Shown one piece after another: positions 17,337 to 26,390 of a DNA stretch of 64,000 nucleotides (the stretch's first letter is position 1; each line of letters begins with the position of its first letter). This stretch comes from Bradyrhizobiaceae bacterium Ga0074131 (GTDB taxonomy: Bacteria > Pseudomonadota > Alphaproteobacteria > Rhizobiales > Xanthobacteraceae), in contig LNEC01000019.1 of assembly GCA_001464035.1 (NCBI GenBank), positions 736,717 to 800,716 on the forward strand, written 5' to 3'. The position numbers and the translations under genes were made by a program. The notes beneath the pieces were generated by a model that did no database searches, had not been told where the DNA came from, and was given only the letters and a program-made list of their open reading frames with translations.

Positions 17337-18593
17337 ATGACTGTCCACGAGCGCAACATCTCGGCCGCGATCGATCCCGTCAAGCTCGACCGCCTCGCCG
17401 AGGTCGCCGTCAGGATCGGGCTGAACCTGCAGCCGGGGCAGGATGTGCTGCTGACGGCGCCGAGCGTGGCGCTGCCGCTGGTGCGCAGGATCGCCGAGCA
17501 TGCCTACAAGGCCGGCGCGGGCCTCGTGACCCCGATCCTGTCGGACGAAGAGATCACGCTGGCGCGCTACCGGTTCGCGCCCGACGTCAGTTTCGATCGC
17601 GCCGCCGGCTGGCTCTATGAGGGGATGTCCAAGGCATTCGCCGCCAACACCGCCCGGCTCGCCATCGTCGGCGACAATCCGATGCTGTTGGCCGGCGAGG
17701 ACCCCGCTAGGGTTTCGCGCGCCAGCAAGGCCAATTCGATCGCCTATCAGCCGGCGCTGGAAAAAATCGTCGGCTTCGACATCAACTGGAACATCGTTGC
17801 CTATCCGAGCCCGGCGTGGGCGAAGCAGATGTTTCCCGGCGACGAGCAAGACGTGGCAGTGGCCAAACTGGCCGACGCCATCTTCTCGGCCTCGCGCGTC
17901 GATAATGATGACGCCGTCGCCTCATGGAAGAAGCACAACGCCGTGCTGCGCGAGCGCACCGAATGGCTGAACGGGCAGCGCTTCAGCGCGCTGCATTACT
18001 CCGGACCGGGCACCGATCTCACGATCGGTCTCGCCGACGGCCATGAATGGCAGGGCGGCGCCTCCACGGCGAAAAACGGCATCATTTGCAATCCCAATAT
18101 TCCGACCGAGGAAGTGTTCACCACGCCGCACTGCCGGCGGGTCAGCGGCCATGTCGTCAGTTCCAAGCCGCTGTCGTACCAGGGCTCCCTGATCGACAAC
18201 ATCGCGGTGCGGTTCGAGGAAGGCCGCATCGTCGACGCAAAGGCCTGTCGCGGTGCGGAGGTGCTGAACAAGGTGCTCGACACCGACGAGGGCGCACGCC
18301 GGCTCGGTGAAGTGGCGCTGGTGCCGCATTCCTCGCCGATCTCGAAGAGCGGGCTGTTGTTCTTCAACACGCTGTTCGACGAGAACGCCGCCTGCCACAT
18401 CGCGCTCGGCCAGTGCTATTCGAAATGCTTCATCGACGGCGGCAACCTGACGCCGGAGCAGATCGCGGCGCAGGGCGGCAACAAGAGCCTGATCCACATC
18501 GACTGGATGATCGGCTCGGACCTGACCGACATCGACGGGGTCCATGCGGACGGACGCCGCGTCCCCGTCTTTCGCCAGGGCGAATGGGTTTAG
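17337..18593 (+). CDS. M29-family (thermophilic) metallo-aminopeptidase
   Basis: 418 residues, full length for family M29 (AmpS/AmpT). The C-terminal catalytic half has NPNIPTEEVFTTPH, with the metal-binding Glu; then EVALVPHSSPISKSG, with the His; FDENAACHIALG, with the second His; and SLIHIDWMIGSDLTDIDG, with the Asp ligand. These make up the two-metal centre that removes N-terminal residues from peptides in the cytoplasm. GAGG is found before the ATG. It stands alone, separated from the small minus-strand gene by 272 bases. Confidence 0.93.
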   Translation: MTVHERNISAAIDPVKLDRLAEVAVRIGLNLQPGQDVLLTAPSVALPLVRRIAEHAYKAGAGLVTPILSDEEITLARYRFAPDVSFDRAAGWLYEGMSKAFAANTARLAIVGDNPMLLAGEDPARVSRASKANSIAYQPALEKIVGFDINWNIVAYPSPAWAKQMFPGDEQDVAVAKLADAIFSASRVDNDDAVASWKKHNAVLRERTEWLNGQRFSALHYSGPGTDLTIGLADGHEWQGGASTAKNGIICNPNIPTEEVFTTPHCRRVSGHVVSSKPLSYQGSLIDNIAVRFEEGRIVDAKACRGAEVLNKVLDTDEGARRLGEVALVPHSSPISKSGLLFFNTLFDENAACHIALGQCYSKCFIDGGNLTPEQIAAQGGNKSLIHIDWMIGSDLTDIDGVHADGRRVPVFRQGEWV

Positions 18594-18681
18594 TTTTTTC
18601 CGAGGACGGGATGAAGCCGGCCCCGGTTGCAACCGTTGCTTGATATCGTTAATACCCCCCGGGATTTGGGCGGGGGTTGTT

Positions 18682-19206
18682 ATGTTGCTGCGTGTTGTGG
18701 CGCTGTCGATTGCGGCGCTGGTGCTGTCGGGTTGCGTGACCGAGCGAAGCGGCCTTGATTACGCTTCCATGGTGCAGAAGCTTGGCCCACCGGCGCAGGG
18801 GCAGGCACGTATCGTCATCCTTCGGGAAAAGGGGTACGCCGGCATCGCCGATCAGGGTTGGGACATCAGGCTCAACGGTGGGCCGATGACCGACCTGAAG
18901 ACGGGAACGTACGCTTATGCCGATCGCCCGGCTGGCCGCCACCAATTGTCCGCTACCGCATCCATGTTCCCCGGCGTGAGCCAATACGATGTGACGGCGG
19001 TGCCGGGCCGTACCTATTTCTTCCTCACCCGTCCGAGCGCACGGGCGAAGGCGCTTCACGGAATGTCGATCGCCGGCGGTGTGGCGGGGCTGCTGGTCGC
19101 CTCGGCAATCACCTCGAACGATCCCAATCCGGGGCCGCTCGATTTTCTTCCGCTGGACGAGCAGGCGGCGCGGACGATGATCACCGAGCTTCGGCTGGCG
19201 CCGTAG
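18682..19206 (+). CDS. Putative lipoprotein, DUF2846-like
   Basis: 174 residues. The signal sequence ends in the lipobox LVLSGC, so Cys is lipidated and the protein membrane-anchored. The start at 18682 puts the hydrophobic core next to the N-terminus and has a G-rich ribosome site; longer starts would bury the signal. The body (ARIVILREKGYAGI, VPGRTYFFLTRP) resembles DUF2846 beta-sandwich proteins of unknown function. A second hydrophobic stretch, MSIAGGVAGLLVASAI, lies near residue 130. It follows the aminopeptidase after 88 bases but is probably independent. Confidence 0.78.
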   Translation: MLLRVVALSIAALVLSGCVTERSGLDYASMVQKLGPPAQGQARIVILREKGYAGIADQGWDIRLNGGPMTDLKTGTYAYADRPAGRHQLSATASMFPGVSQYDVTAVPGRTYFFLTRPSARAKALHGMSIAGGVAGLLVASAITSNDPNPGPLDFLPLDEQAARTMITELRLAP

Positions 19207-19424
19207 GCCCGGCATCGGCGGCAGGTCAGCCACGGTGGCCGAGGTTAGGGTCGGCCCGCAATTAAACCATAGTGTTTTGGCCCCGATTGGCCTAAGCACG
19301 GCCAACTCAATCAAAATTCACCGCCGCGCGGCCGTGCGTTGGCCGGCCACATGCAAGCTTCGACCCCGGGCGGGTTCGCGGCCGTTCAGCGTTACCGCTG
19401 AATGCCAACCAAGGTTTTCATTTC

Positions 19425-21380
19425 GTGACATTCTCAACCACCAGTCCGCCGCTGGCCCGGGCACTGACCGAGCGCAACTACGATTCCGCCACCGCGGTGC
19501 AGACCGCCGTGCTCGCCGACGCAGCGGCCGGCCGCGACCTGCTGGTCTCGGCGCAGACCGGCTCGGGCAAGACCGTCGCCTACGGGCTCGCAATTGCAAG
19601 AGACCTGCTCGGCGACGCCGAGCGGTTCGAGCGGGCCGCAGCACCGCTTGCCCTGATCGTAGCACCGACCCGCGAACTGGCCCTGCAGGTGCATCGCGAA
19701 CTCCAGTGGTTGTACCAGTATGCCGATGCACGCGTGGTCTCCTGCGTCGGCGGCATGGATCCGCGCGCCGAACAGCGCCAGCTGGCCGCCGGCGCCCACA
19801 TCGTGGTCGGCACGCCCGGCCGTCTCTGCGATCATCTGCGGCGCGGCCGTCTCGACGTCTCGCAATTGAAGGCGGTCGTGCTCGACGAGGCCGACGAGAT
19901 GCTCGATCTCGGTTTTCGCGAGGATATGGAGTTCATCCTCAAGACCACGCCGGCCTCCCGCCGCACGCTGCTGTTCTCGGCGACGCTGCCGCGCGGCATC
20001 GTGGCACTGGCCAAGGCGTATCAGCAGCAGGCGTTTCGCGTCGAGGTCGCGGGCGACGAAGGCGGCCATGCCGATATTGAATACCGTGCGATTCGGATCG
20101 CCGCCGCCGATGTCGAGCACGCCGTGGTCAACGTGCTGCGCTTCTTCGAGTCGCCGGGCGCGCTGGTGTTCTGCAATACGCGCAATGCGGTCCGGCATCT
20201 GCAGGCGACGCTGTCGGAGCGCGGTTTCTCCGTGGTCGCGCTGTCGGGCGAGTTGACCCAGAACGAGCGGACCCAGGCGCTGCAGTCGCTGCGCGATGGC
20301 CGCGCCCGCGTCTGCGTCGCCACCGATGTGGCGGCGCGCGGCATCGATTTGCCGAACCTCGACCTCGTCATTCACTCCGATTTGCCGAATGACGCTGAAG
20401 TGATGCAGCATCGCTCCGGCCGCACCGGCCGTGCCGGCCGCAAGGGGGTCAGCGTGCTCCTGGTGCCGCCGGCGCGCAAGCGGCGTGCGGAATTGCTGCT
20501 GAATCTGGCGGGCATCGACGCGGTCTGGGGCACCGCACCGACGGCGGAGGAAATCCGCAAGCTCGATCAGGAGCGCATGCTGAAGGATGCGCTGTTCTCT
20601 GAGGAGACGACGCCGGAGGATCTGGTGCTGGCGCAGGCCATGCTGGCCGAGCGGTCGCCCGAGGATATCGCAGCGGCGCTGGCACGGCTCTACCGCGCGC
20701 GGCTGCCGTCGCCGGAGGATATACTCGATCCCGGCCAGGGCGCCGGCCACTCGCGTGACGTCGGCGGCCGGGAGAAAGGCGCGCGGCCGCGCGGCGAGGA
20801 TCGCGAGTCCGCTCCTCGGTCGAAGCCTGGAAAAGCTTCCACCCGTCACGGCATGGCGGAGGGCAGCGTGTGGTTCCGCGCCGCCATCGGCCGCAAGAAG
20901 AACGCCGAAGCGCGCTGGCTGTTGCCGATGATCTGCCGCCGGGGCGGCATCGACAAGCATGACATCGGCGCCATCCGCATCATGGATACCACCACCGAGT
21001 TCGAAATTTCCAAGGGTGCCGCGGAATCCTTCGCGGCCATGGTCCGGCGCCCCGACAAGGAAGACAATATCCGTATCGAGGCGATGGCCGAGGCACCGCA
21101 GGGTGAGGCGCCTCAGCAGAAGCGATCCCATCCGCCGCGGCGCGAAGCCGGCGCCGATCGCGGCGATCGCCCCAACGATCGTTTCCGTGAAGAACGTGGG
21201 CCGAAGCCGCACGGCAAGCCATCGGGCGGAAGCGGGCCGGGCTTTGCCCGAGAGCCGGGTTACGACAAGAAAAAGAAATACGCACACAAGCCCGCCTACA
21301 CCGGACCAGCACCGCATGCGGGCGCCCCTGACGCGAAACCTGCGTTCGCAAAGAAGAAAAAGAAGAATCGCGGCGGCTGA
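19425..21380 (+). CDS. DEAD-box RNA helicase with DbpA-type RNA-binding domain
   Basis: 651 residues from a GTG. RecA-like domain 1 has SAQTGSGKTVAYG (motif I, Lys49), APTRELALQVHREL (Ia), VLDEADEMLDLGF (II) and LFSATLPRG (III). Domain 2 has VATDVAARGIDLPNLDLVIH and HRSGRTGRAGRKG (V and VI). Near 485-565 a DbpA/CsdA RNA-binding domain follows (RRGGIDKHDIGAIRIMDTTT). The end is Lys/Arg/Gly-rich (KKKKKNRGG). Such helicases remodel rRNA and mRNA, often in the cold. A frame without the first few codons would also be acceptable. Confidence 0.94.
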   Translation: MTFSTTSPPLARALTERNYDSATAVQTAVLADAAAGRDLLVSAQTGSGKTVAYGLAIARDLLGDAERFERAAAPLALIVAPTRELALQVHRELQWLYQYADARVVSCVGGMDPRAEQRQLAAGAHIVVGTPGRLCDHLRRGRLDVSQLKAVVLDEADEMLDLGFREDMEFILKTTPASRRTLLFSATLPRGIVALAKAYQQQAFRVEVAGDEGGHADIEYRAIRIAAADVEHAVVNVLRFFESPGALVFCNTRNAVRHLQATLSERGFSVVALSGELTQNERTQALQSLRDGRARVCVATDVAARGIDLPNLDLVIHSDLPNDAEVMQHRSGRTGRAGRKGVSVLLVPPARKRRAELLLNLAGIDAVWGTAPTAEEIRKLDQERMLKDALFSEETTPEDLVLAQAMLAERSPEDIAAALARLYRARLPSPEDILDPGQGAGHSRDVGGREKGARPRGEDRESAPRSKPGKASTRHGMAEGSVWFRAAIGRKKNAEARWLLPMICRRGGIDKHDIGAIRIMDTTTEFEISKGAAESFAAMVRRPDKEDNIRIEAMAEAPQGEAPQQKRSHPPRREAGADRGDRPNDRFREERGPKPHGKPSGGSGPGFAREPGYDKKKKYAHKPAYTGPAPHAGAPDAKPAFAKKKKKNRGG

Positions 21381-21400
21381 TCAAGCGTCGCCGTACCGGC

Positions 21401-21880
21401 TCAGGCCAGCAGCAGCGCGGCGGTGAACAGGATCGCCGACAGGATCGGCGCCAGCGTGCGGACATGATTCCAGGCGGTCCACAAGTCGAGATAGCGTGAC
21501 CACAGGGCGGCTTCCTGCGCCGGGGCAACCGCGGCGAGCTGATGGTTCAGCGGTACGTTGCACAGCAGGGTGACGCCAAAGCAGCCGAGGAGGTAGAGCA
21601 GGCTGGCGGCCAGGATCAGTATCCCGCCGGGCCGGCCCCACCAGATCAGTGAGACGCCGGCCAGCACGAGACAAAGAACCCCGGTTCCCATGAAGGCGAT
21701 CATGAAGACCGGATTGATCACCGTCACGTTGATGGCCTTCATCGCGCCCGCGCCCTGCGCGGATGGCAGACGGCCGAGCGCGGCCATCACGACGGTCGAG
21801 AACGCGTAGAAGATGCCGCCGATCACGCCGCTGCCGATCGCGGCCGCGAACGTCAGGGTGAAGATCGCGCGATCAAGCAT
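21401..21880 (-). CDS. DUF1772 membrane protein (anthrone oxygenase-like)
   Basis: 159 residues with four predicted membrane helices: FTLTFAAAIGSGVIGGIFYA, a helix around FMIAFMGTGVLCLVLAGVSL, another around LILAASLLYLLGCFGVTLL, and the last at the C-terminus. NVPLNHQL is the conserved motif of the family. Fungal members oxidise anthrones; bacterial ones are uncharacterised. I start at the ATG at 21878-21880, which has GGGAAGG upstream, rather than the GTG 18 bases earlier. It is divergent from a TetR gene, which may control it, and convergent with the helicase gene. Confidence 0.82.
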   Translation of the reverse strand: MLDRAIFTLTFAAAIGSGVIGGIFYAFSTVVMAALGRLPSAQGAGAMKAINVTVINPVFMIAFMGTGVLCLVLAGVSLIWWGRPGGILILAASLLYLLGCFGVTLLCNVPLNHQLAAVAPAQEAALWSRYLDLWTAWNHVRTLAPILSAILFTAALLLA

Positions 21881-21913
21881 GATCGCCTTCCCAGACACCG
21901 GTCAAACCGTCGA

Positions 21914-21954
21914 TTGCCATGACCCGCTACCTTGTATAACATGAGCATTACTCA
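21914..21954. promoter_or_regulatory. TetR/DUF1772 divergent promoter region with dyad
   Basis: An AT-rich island between the divergent genes. TGAG-5-CTCA (21942-21954) is a perfect short dyad, a candidate operator for the adjacent TetR protein. TATAAC (21935-21940) with TTGCCA 15 bp upstream is a possible rightward promoter, though its spacer is short. Dyad and -10 nearly touch, as expected for autorepression. Confidence 0.4.
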
Positions 21955-22000
21955 CATTATTAAACGTGATAAGTCCTCATATTATTGGTGTCAAGCCAGA

Positions 22001-22660
22001 ATGTCCGACCCCGCCGGCCCTTTGGATCGAGATCGTGGTCATGCGGCGCCGGGAGCCGGGCTGTCGCATCAGCGCTCGCTGGCGCAGCAGCGCAGCCGCG
22101 ACCGGCTCGAGCGGATCCTTGCCGCGGCCTCAAGACTGATCGCGGAAAAGGGCAGCGACCTCGTGAAGATGAGCGAGGTCGCTGAACTCGCGGAAATCTC
22201 GATCGGCTCGCTCTACCAGTACTTTCCCGACAAGCGCGCCATCATCCGCACACTGGCGGAACGTTACGCGGCCGCGAGCCGCCAATGCATCGAACAGGCG
22301 CTCGCCGGCGTGCGCGACGTCGAGGGCTTGCGCCAGGCCTTTGCCTCGCTGGTGGACCAATACTACGCGATCTTCCTCGCCGAGCCCGTGATGCGCGACA
22401 TCTGGTCGGGGATGCAGGCGGACAAGGAATTGATGGCGATCGAGCTTGCCGAAAGCCGGGCGAGCGGCGCGCTGCTCGCTGCCGTCATGCGGCACGTCCA
22501 TCCTGGCGCCGATCCCGAGAAAACCGCTGCCTCCGCGTTTTTGGTCTGGCAACTCGGCGAAGCCACCATGCGGCTGGCGATCTCGTTTCCCCGCACGGAG
22601 GGCGACGCGATCGTGGAGGCTTACAAGCGGATGACCTTGCGCGAGCTTTCGGAAGTCTGA
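22001..22660 (+). CDS. TetR-family transcriptional regulator
   Basis: 219 residues. The DNA-binding domain spans about 30-80: RLERILAAASRLIAEKGSDL, then EISIGSLYQYFPDKRAIIRT, the recognition helix-turn-helix typical of the family. The C-terminal helical domain (DQYYAIFLAEPVMRDIWSGM) binds an unknown ligand. The ATG at 22001 follows a possible promoter and dyad; an upstream in-frame ATG lies inside that dyad region and is less likely. Its likely target is the divergent DUF1772 gene and itself. Confidence 0.88.
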   Translation: MSDPAGPLDRDRGHAAPGAGLSHQRSLAQQRSRDRLERILAAASRLIAEKGSDLVKMSEVAELAEISIGSLYQYFPDKRAIIRTLAERYAAASRQCIEQALAGVRDVEGLRQAFASLVDQYYAIFLAEPVMRDIWSGMQADKELMAIELAESRASGALLAAVMRHVHPGADPEKTAASAFLVWQLGEATMRLAISFPRTEGDAIVEAYKRMTLRELSEV

Positions 22661-22697
22661 CGCAACGACGCAATAATCCCCCGGGAACGCAGCTCCA

Positions 22698-23750
22698 TCA
22701 ACCGAACTTCAGCCGGTAGAAATCCGTCGCCGTGTTCGAGAACAGCGCGGTCTGTTCCGGCTCGCTGTACTGCGCGGCGATGCGCTTGAAGGCGTTGAAG
22801 ATCACCTGATAGCTGCACTGGCCCTTGTCGGGCGGAAAGTTGCTTTCGAACATCGCGCGGTTGGGGCCGAAGGCCTCGATGCAGGTCTCGATATAGGGAC
22901 GCCATGCCGCGGCGGCCTGTTCCGAGGACGGCGGCACCGGGCGCTCGTGAAAATCATGGCCGAGCAGCCGCATGGCGAGCCCGCCGAGCTTTACGGAGAC
23001 ATTGGGGCACCTCGCGATCTGCTCGATCGAGGCTTTCCACGCGGCAAGAGTCTCCTCGCGTTTGCCGGCGAAACGGCCGATACCGACCGGGCCGCCGCAA
23101 TGATCGAGCACGATCCTGGTGTCCGGAAAGGCGCGGGCGAGATCGATGAGTTCGCCGATCTGCGGATGAAACAGCCAGGCATCGAAGCTCAGGCCGAGCG
23201 GGGCGAGACATGCAAAGCCCTTGCGAAAGGTCGGGTCGAGCAGCAGGCCTTTCGGCCGCTTGGCATACATGCCGGCGACCTCGAATTCCGCGTCCCATGC
23301 CGAGGAGTGCCGGATGCCGCGGAAGCGGCCATTGCCGGCGGCGATCTCCGCTTCCAGCACAGGTTTGGCGCCGTCGCCCAGCAGCAAATTGACGTGGCTG
23401 ACAATGCCGGCGCAGATCGCGGCAGGACCATAGCCGCCGCTGGCGCTCATCGCCGCGACGCCGTTGGCGAACTCGACTTCGCCGACCGGGCGGAACGCTT
23501 CGGGTCCGGACGCGCGGTACATCGAGCGGCAGTCGACATAGACGGTCGCCACGATGTTGTGGCCGGAAGCGACATCAGCGGCCATCTCCTCGATCATGTA
23601 GCGCTGGCCGCCGCGATCCCAGAGGTGATGGTGCGGATCGACGACCGGACGCGCGGGATCGATCACCTCCTCGGTGTACTGCGCCAGCCAATCCTCGCGC
23701 GGATCGGCAAACAGCCCGCTCATTGCCGCCGCAGCGGTACTGCCGGCCAT
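22698..23750 (-). CDS. Amidohydrolase-family protein (LigW/lactonase-like)
   Basis: 350 residues. VVDPHHHLWDRGGQRY has the N-terminal metal motif of the amidohydrolase-2 family, IVLDHCGGPVGIGRF the middle His, and MFESNFPPDKGQCSYQ the Ser/Asp region near residue 310. The DPHHHLWD form occurs in lactonases and decarboxylase-like hydrolases of sugar or aromatic acids. The ATG at 23748-23750 is preceded 5 bases upstream by GGGGGAG; a GTG two codons earlier would be too close to that site. The substrate is unknown. It ends 37 bases from the convergent TetR gene. Confidence 0.87.
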   Translation of the reverse strand: MAGSTAAAAMSGLFADPREDWLAQYTEEVIDPARPVVDPHHHLWDRGGQRYMIEEMAADVASGHNIVATVYVDCRSMYRASGPEAFRPVGEVEFANGVAAMSASGGYGPAAICAGIVSHVNLLLGDGAKPVLEAEIAAGNGRFRGIRHSSAWDAEFEVAGMYAKRPKGLLLDPTFRKGFACLAPLGLSFDAWLFHPQIGELIDLARAFPDTRIVLDHCGGPVGIGRFAGKREETLAAWKASIEQIARCPNVSVKLGGLAMRLLGHDFHERPVPPSSEQAAAAWRPYIETCIEAFGPNRAMFESNFPPDKGQCSYQVIFNAFKRIAAQYSEPEQTALFSNTATDFYRLKFG

Positions 23751-23796
23751 TTTCACTCCCCCTTTTATTGTTGTTGAGGCCGTCCGACCCGCTCCG

Positions 23797-24615
23797 TCAA
23801 ACCCCGTCCAGAATAATCACCGTCGGCGTCGCCGGCAGCGTCTCCCGCGATATTGTCAGGCTCCGCTCGCCGCGCCGGTCGATCTCGAATTGCTGGCCGA
23901 TCCGCTGCATGAAGTCGTCGAGCGGGGTCATGAAGCGATGCATCGGCAGCACCACCGAGGCGCGCAGCCGCCGCGTGATCTCGGCAATGCCGTCGAGCGA
24001 CATCGTATAGGTGCCGTCGATAGGCACCATCAGGATGTCGATGCGGCCGATCTGGGCGAAATGGCTGTCGTCGAGCTTGTGGTGCAGGTGGCCGAGATGG
24101 CCGATGCAGAGGCCGGCGACCTCGAAGATGAAGATCGAGTTGCCGTCCTTGACCAGCGCGCCGCTCGAATCGCCGCTGACATAGGGGCGGATGTCGGTGG
24201 TGACGTTGCGGATGTAGACGTCGCCGATGCGCTGCGAAACCAGCGCCGGCTTTCCGTCATCGCCCCAGCCGTGCAGCACGTGCGGGATGCCGCGGTCCGG
24301 AAACAGCGTGTAATGCGTGGAGTGGGCGCGGTTCATGGTGACGACGTCGGGCAGGCGGCCGGTCCGGTAGGCGCCGCTGTAGTCGGTGGCGATGCGCACG
24401 CCCGCCCGCGACTCGATGTAGTAGGTGGAATGGCCGGCGTAGGTGATCGCGACCTCCTCGGCCTTTGCGGCCATCCGGCGCAGGCTGACCGGCGTGACGC
24501 GCGGCGGTGCGTTCGCCATCGCCAGGCAGTCGCTGCGCAGCGGTGGTTGCTGGGCGGCGGCCGGTGCCATCAGCGTACCCATCACGGCAATGACGACAGG
24601 CAAGGATCGCAGCAT
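23797..24615 (-). CDS. Exported metallo-beta-lactamase-fold hydrolase, UlaG-like
   Basis: 272 residues with a signal peptide (MLRSLPVVIAVMGTLMAPAA). VAITYAGHSTYYIESRAGVR and IATDYSGAYRTG begin a UlaG-type beta-lactamase fold; NRAHSTHYTLF stands where a metal motif is expected, and AGLCIGHLGHLHHKL is a His-rich block characteristic of this periplasmic subgroup. VLPMHRFMTP near the C-terminus gives a further His. The arrangement differs from classical HxHxDH, so a hydrolytic function on an unknown ester or lactone is inferred from the fold only. The ATG at 24615 is chosen because it begins the signal peptide. Confidence 0.78.
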   Translation of the reverse strand: MLRSLPVVIAVMGTLMAPAAAQQPPLRSDCLAMANAPPRVTPVSLRRMAAKAEEVAITYAGHSTYYIESRAGVRIATDYSGAYRTGRLPDVVTMNRAHSTHYTLFPDRGIPHVLHGWGDDGKPALVSQRIGDVYIRNVTTDIRPYVSGDSSGALVKDGNSIFIFEVAGLCIGHLGHLHHKLDDSHFAQIGRIDILMVPIDGTYTMSLDGIAEITRRLRASVVLPMHRFMTPLDDFMQRIGQQFEIDRRGERSLTISRETLPATPTVIILDGV

Positions 24616-24728
24616 GGCAAGCCCCGTGTTCCAATGACCGGACCGGCACTGTATCGCTGAATCCGGCAAAAATCATCGGTGCAGGCGGATCGCCATGCGG
24701 ATTCCCCGAAGTTAGGCGGCGGGCGGGA

Positions 24729-25139
24729 TCAATTCTGCGCGCGCTGCAGCCGCGGCAAGGTTTTCAGGGGGCCGCAGCTGTCCGTCCTGAAGGGGACCGC
24801 GACCTCGCCGCCTGCAGACCGCAGGCAATCCTCGAGCTGTGCGTTCTGAGGCGCACCGGGCCACAATTTCATCTCGCGCAGGGCCGACCATCGCCTGCGC
24901 AGGCAGGCCGCCCTTTGACTGTCGAAGGTTTCGGCCAGTTGCGGGCAACCGACCGGCGAGGACACCGCCGCATCGGTCGTGGTCTTGAGCTGTGCCCGAA
25001 AGGCGTCGAGCATGCGGCTCACCGCGAAAATCACGGCGAGCGCGGTAGCCAGCAGGATCGCGATCTGGATTGCCGACAGGACAGGGGCTTTGGGCCGGAT
25101 ACCGTCGCCTCTTTGCGAACGGGATTGTGATCGCGGCAT
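24729..25139 (-). CDS. Single-pass membrane protein of unknown function
   Basis: 136 residues, not recognised. A basic N-terminus is followed by one membrane helix near 22-42 (VLSAIQIAILLATALAVIFA) and a soluble part with four cysteines (VGCPQLAETFDSQRAACLRR, EDCLRSAG, DSCGPLKT) that could form disulfides outside the membrane. GGGAG lies 8 bases before the ATG. A longer frame overlapping in another phase is Arg-rich and less protein-like. Confidence 0.5.
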   Translation of the reverse strand: MPRSQSRSQRGDGIRPKAPVLSAIQIAILLATALAVIFAVSRMLDAFRAQLKTTTDAAVSSPVGCPQLAETFDSQRAACLRRRWSALREMKLWPGAPQNAQLEDCLRSAGGEVAVPFRTDSCGPLKTLPRLQRAQN

Positions 25140-25396
25140 GGATGCTCTCCCACGGATCGCCCCCCATGCCTGTTAACTCGAACGGCAAATCGGCGCTGTG
25201 AAATGCTTCACATCGCGCGATGTTTATTTCGCCAGGCGAATGTCTTCCGCACGAGTGCCGGGAAATCCAACCTCCCTTCGAGAGGACAGCGCCACATTCG
25301 AACTGCCATCCGTCTTTTTTCGTTCGCCGTCCCGCGGGTTGACCCGCTAAGCTGTTCGCGGCAGTCATAAGAAAAAATTCAGCAGGGGAGTCCATC

Positions 25397-26317
25397 TTGA
25401 CGCGTGCATCCCCTTCCCATCGGCTGGAGCCGCTGCGTCGCGTCGATGCCGGCGTTCTCGACATCGCCTATTACGAAGCGGGGCCCGCGGACGGACCGGC
25501 CGTGATATTGCTGCACGGTTTCCCCTACGACATTCATTCCTATGTCGACGTCGCCGCTCAACTGGCCGCGCAGGGCTGCCGCGCCGTCGTGCCCTATTTG
25601 CGCGGTTACGGTGCGACCCGTTTCCGCGACCCGGCGACGCCGCGCTCGGGCGAGCAGGCCGCTGTCGGCGCCGACCTGATCGCGCTGATCGATGCACTTC
25701 GCATCCAGCGCGCGGTTTTCGCCGGCTATGATTGGGGCGGCCGCGCCGCCTGCGTCGGGGCCGCGCTGTGGCCGGAGCGCTGCACCGGGCTGGTTTCGGC
25801 GAACAGCTATCAGATCCAGGACATCGCCAGGGCAATGGTCCCGATGCCGCCGCAACGCGAGGTCGCCCTCTGGTACCAGTATTACTTTCAACTGGAGCGC
25901 GGCCGCGCCGGCCTCGCCGCCAACCGGCGCGAGATCGCGAAAATACTTTGGCAGCAATGGTCGCCGAACTGGGTTTTCGACGATGCGACCTTCGAGCGCT
26001 CGGCGGCGGCCTTCGACAATCCTGATTATGTCGATGTCGTGATCCACAGCTATCGCCACCGCTTCGGTCTTGCCGACGGCGATCCGCAATATGCCGATGT
26101 GGAACGCAGGCTGGCCGCGCAGCCTGCGATTTCGGTCCCTGCCATCACGCTGGACGGAGCCGGCGACGGCGTGTTCCCCGCCAATGACGGCAGCGCGACC
26201 GCGGCGAAATTTACCGGCCCCCGCAGCCATCGGGTGATTCCGCGCGCGGGGCACAACCTGCCGCAGGAAGAACCCGAAGCGTTCGCGTCGGCGGTGATGG
26301 AGTTGATCAAGGCGTAG
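25397..26317 (+). CDS. Alpha/beta hydrolase, epoxide-hydrolase-like, with Asp nucleophile
   Basis: 306 residues from a TTG with GGGGAG 6 bases upstream. The oxyanion motif is HGFP (His40), and the nucleophile elbow is AGYDWGGRA with Asp112 rather than Ser. This is the hallmark of epoxide hydrolases and haloalkane dehalogenases; the HGxP form favours epoxide hydrolase. Asp near 254-257 and His286 (RAGHNLPQEEP) complete the triad. The cap (WYQYYFQLERGRAGL) provides candidate Tyr residues for epoxide protonation. No signal peptide. It is transcribed singly, and its natural epoxide is not evident. Confidence 0.82.
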   Translation: MTRASPSHRLEPLRRVDAGVLDIAYYEAGPADGPAVILLHGFPYDIHSYVDVAAQLAAQGCRAVVPYLRGYGATRFRDPATPRSGEQAAVGADLIALIDALRIQRAVFAGYDWGGRAACVGAALWPERCTGLVSANSYQIQDIARAMVPMPPQREVALWYQYYFQLERGRAGLAANRREIAKILWQQWSPNWVFDDATFERSAAAFDNPDYVDVVIHSYRHRFGLADGDPQYADVERRLAAQPAISVPAITLDGAGDGVFPANDGSATAAKFTGPRSHRVIPRAGHNLPQEEPEAFASAVMELIKA

Positions 26318-26331
26318 CCTGAAATCTCCGG

Positions 26332-26388
26332 TTCGGGAAGGAGATCAAGCGCTGGGCAGATGTGATCGCCAAGGGGCTGAACAAGTAG
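26332..26388 (+). pseudogene. Possible 3' tail of a TctC/Bug solute-receptor gene
   Basis: Eighteen codons and a TAG read FGKEIKRWADVIAKGLNK, which matches the usual end of tripartite tricarboxylate transporter receptors (an acidic-basic helix with K/R-W-x-x-V-I). Nothing upstream continues it; the epoxide-hydrolase stop is 15 bases before. It ends two bases from the vapC stop on the other strand. I take it as the scar of a gene lost when the toxin-antitoxin pair was acquired. It is short, so chance cannot be excluded. Confidence 0.35.
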
Positions 26389-26390
26389 CG

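Noticed and set aside
19434..21317. A 627-codon open frame opposite the DEAD-box helicase
   Set aside because: The helicase motifs are complete on the plus strand; the antisense frame is compositionally odd and featureless.
24712..25464. A longer minus-strand frame overlapping the membrane protein at 24729-25139 in another phase
   Set aside because: It is Arg/Pro-rich, has no ribosome site and lacks the hydrophobic helix that makes the shorter frame protein-like.
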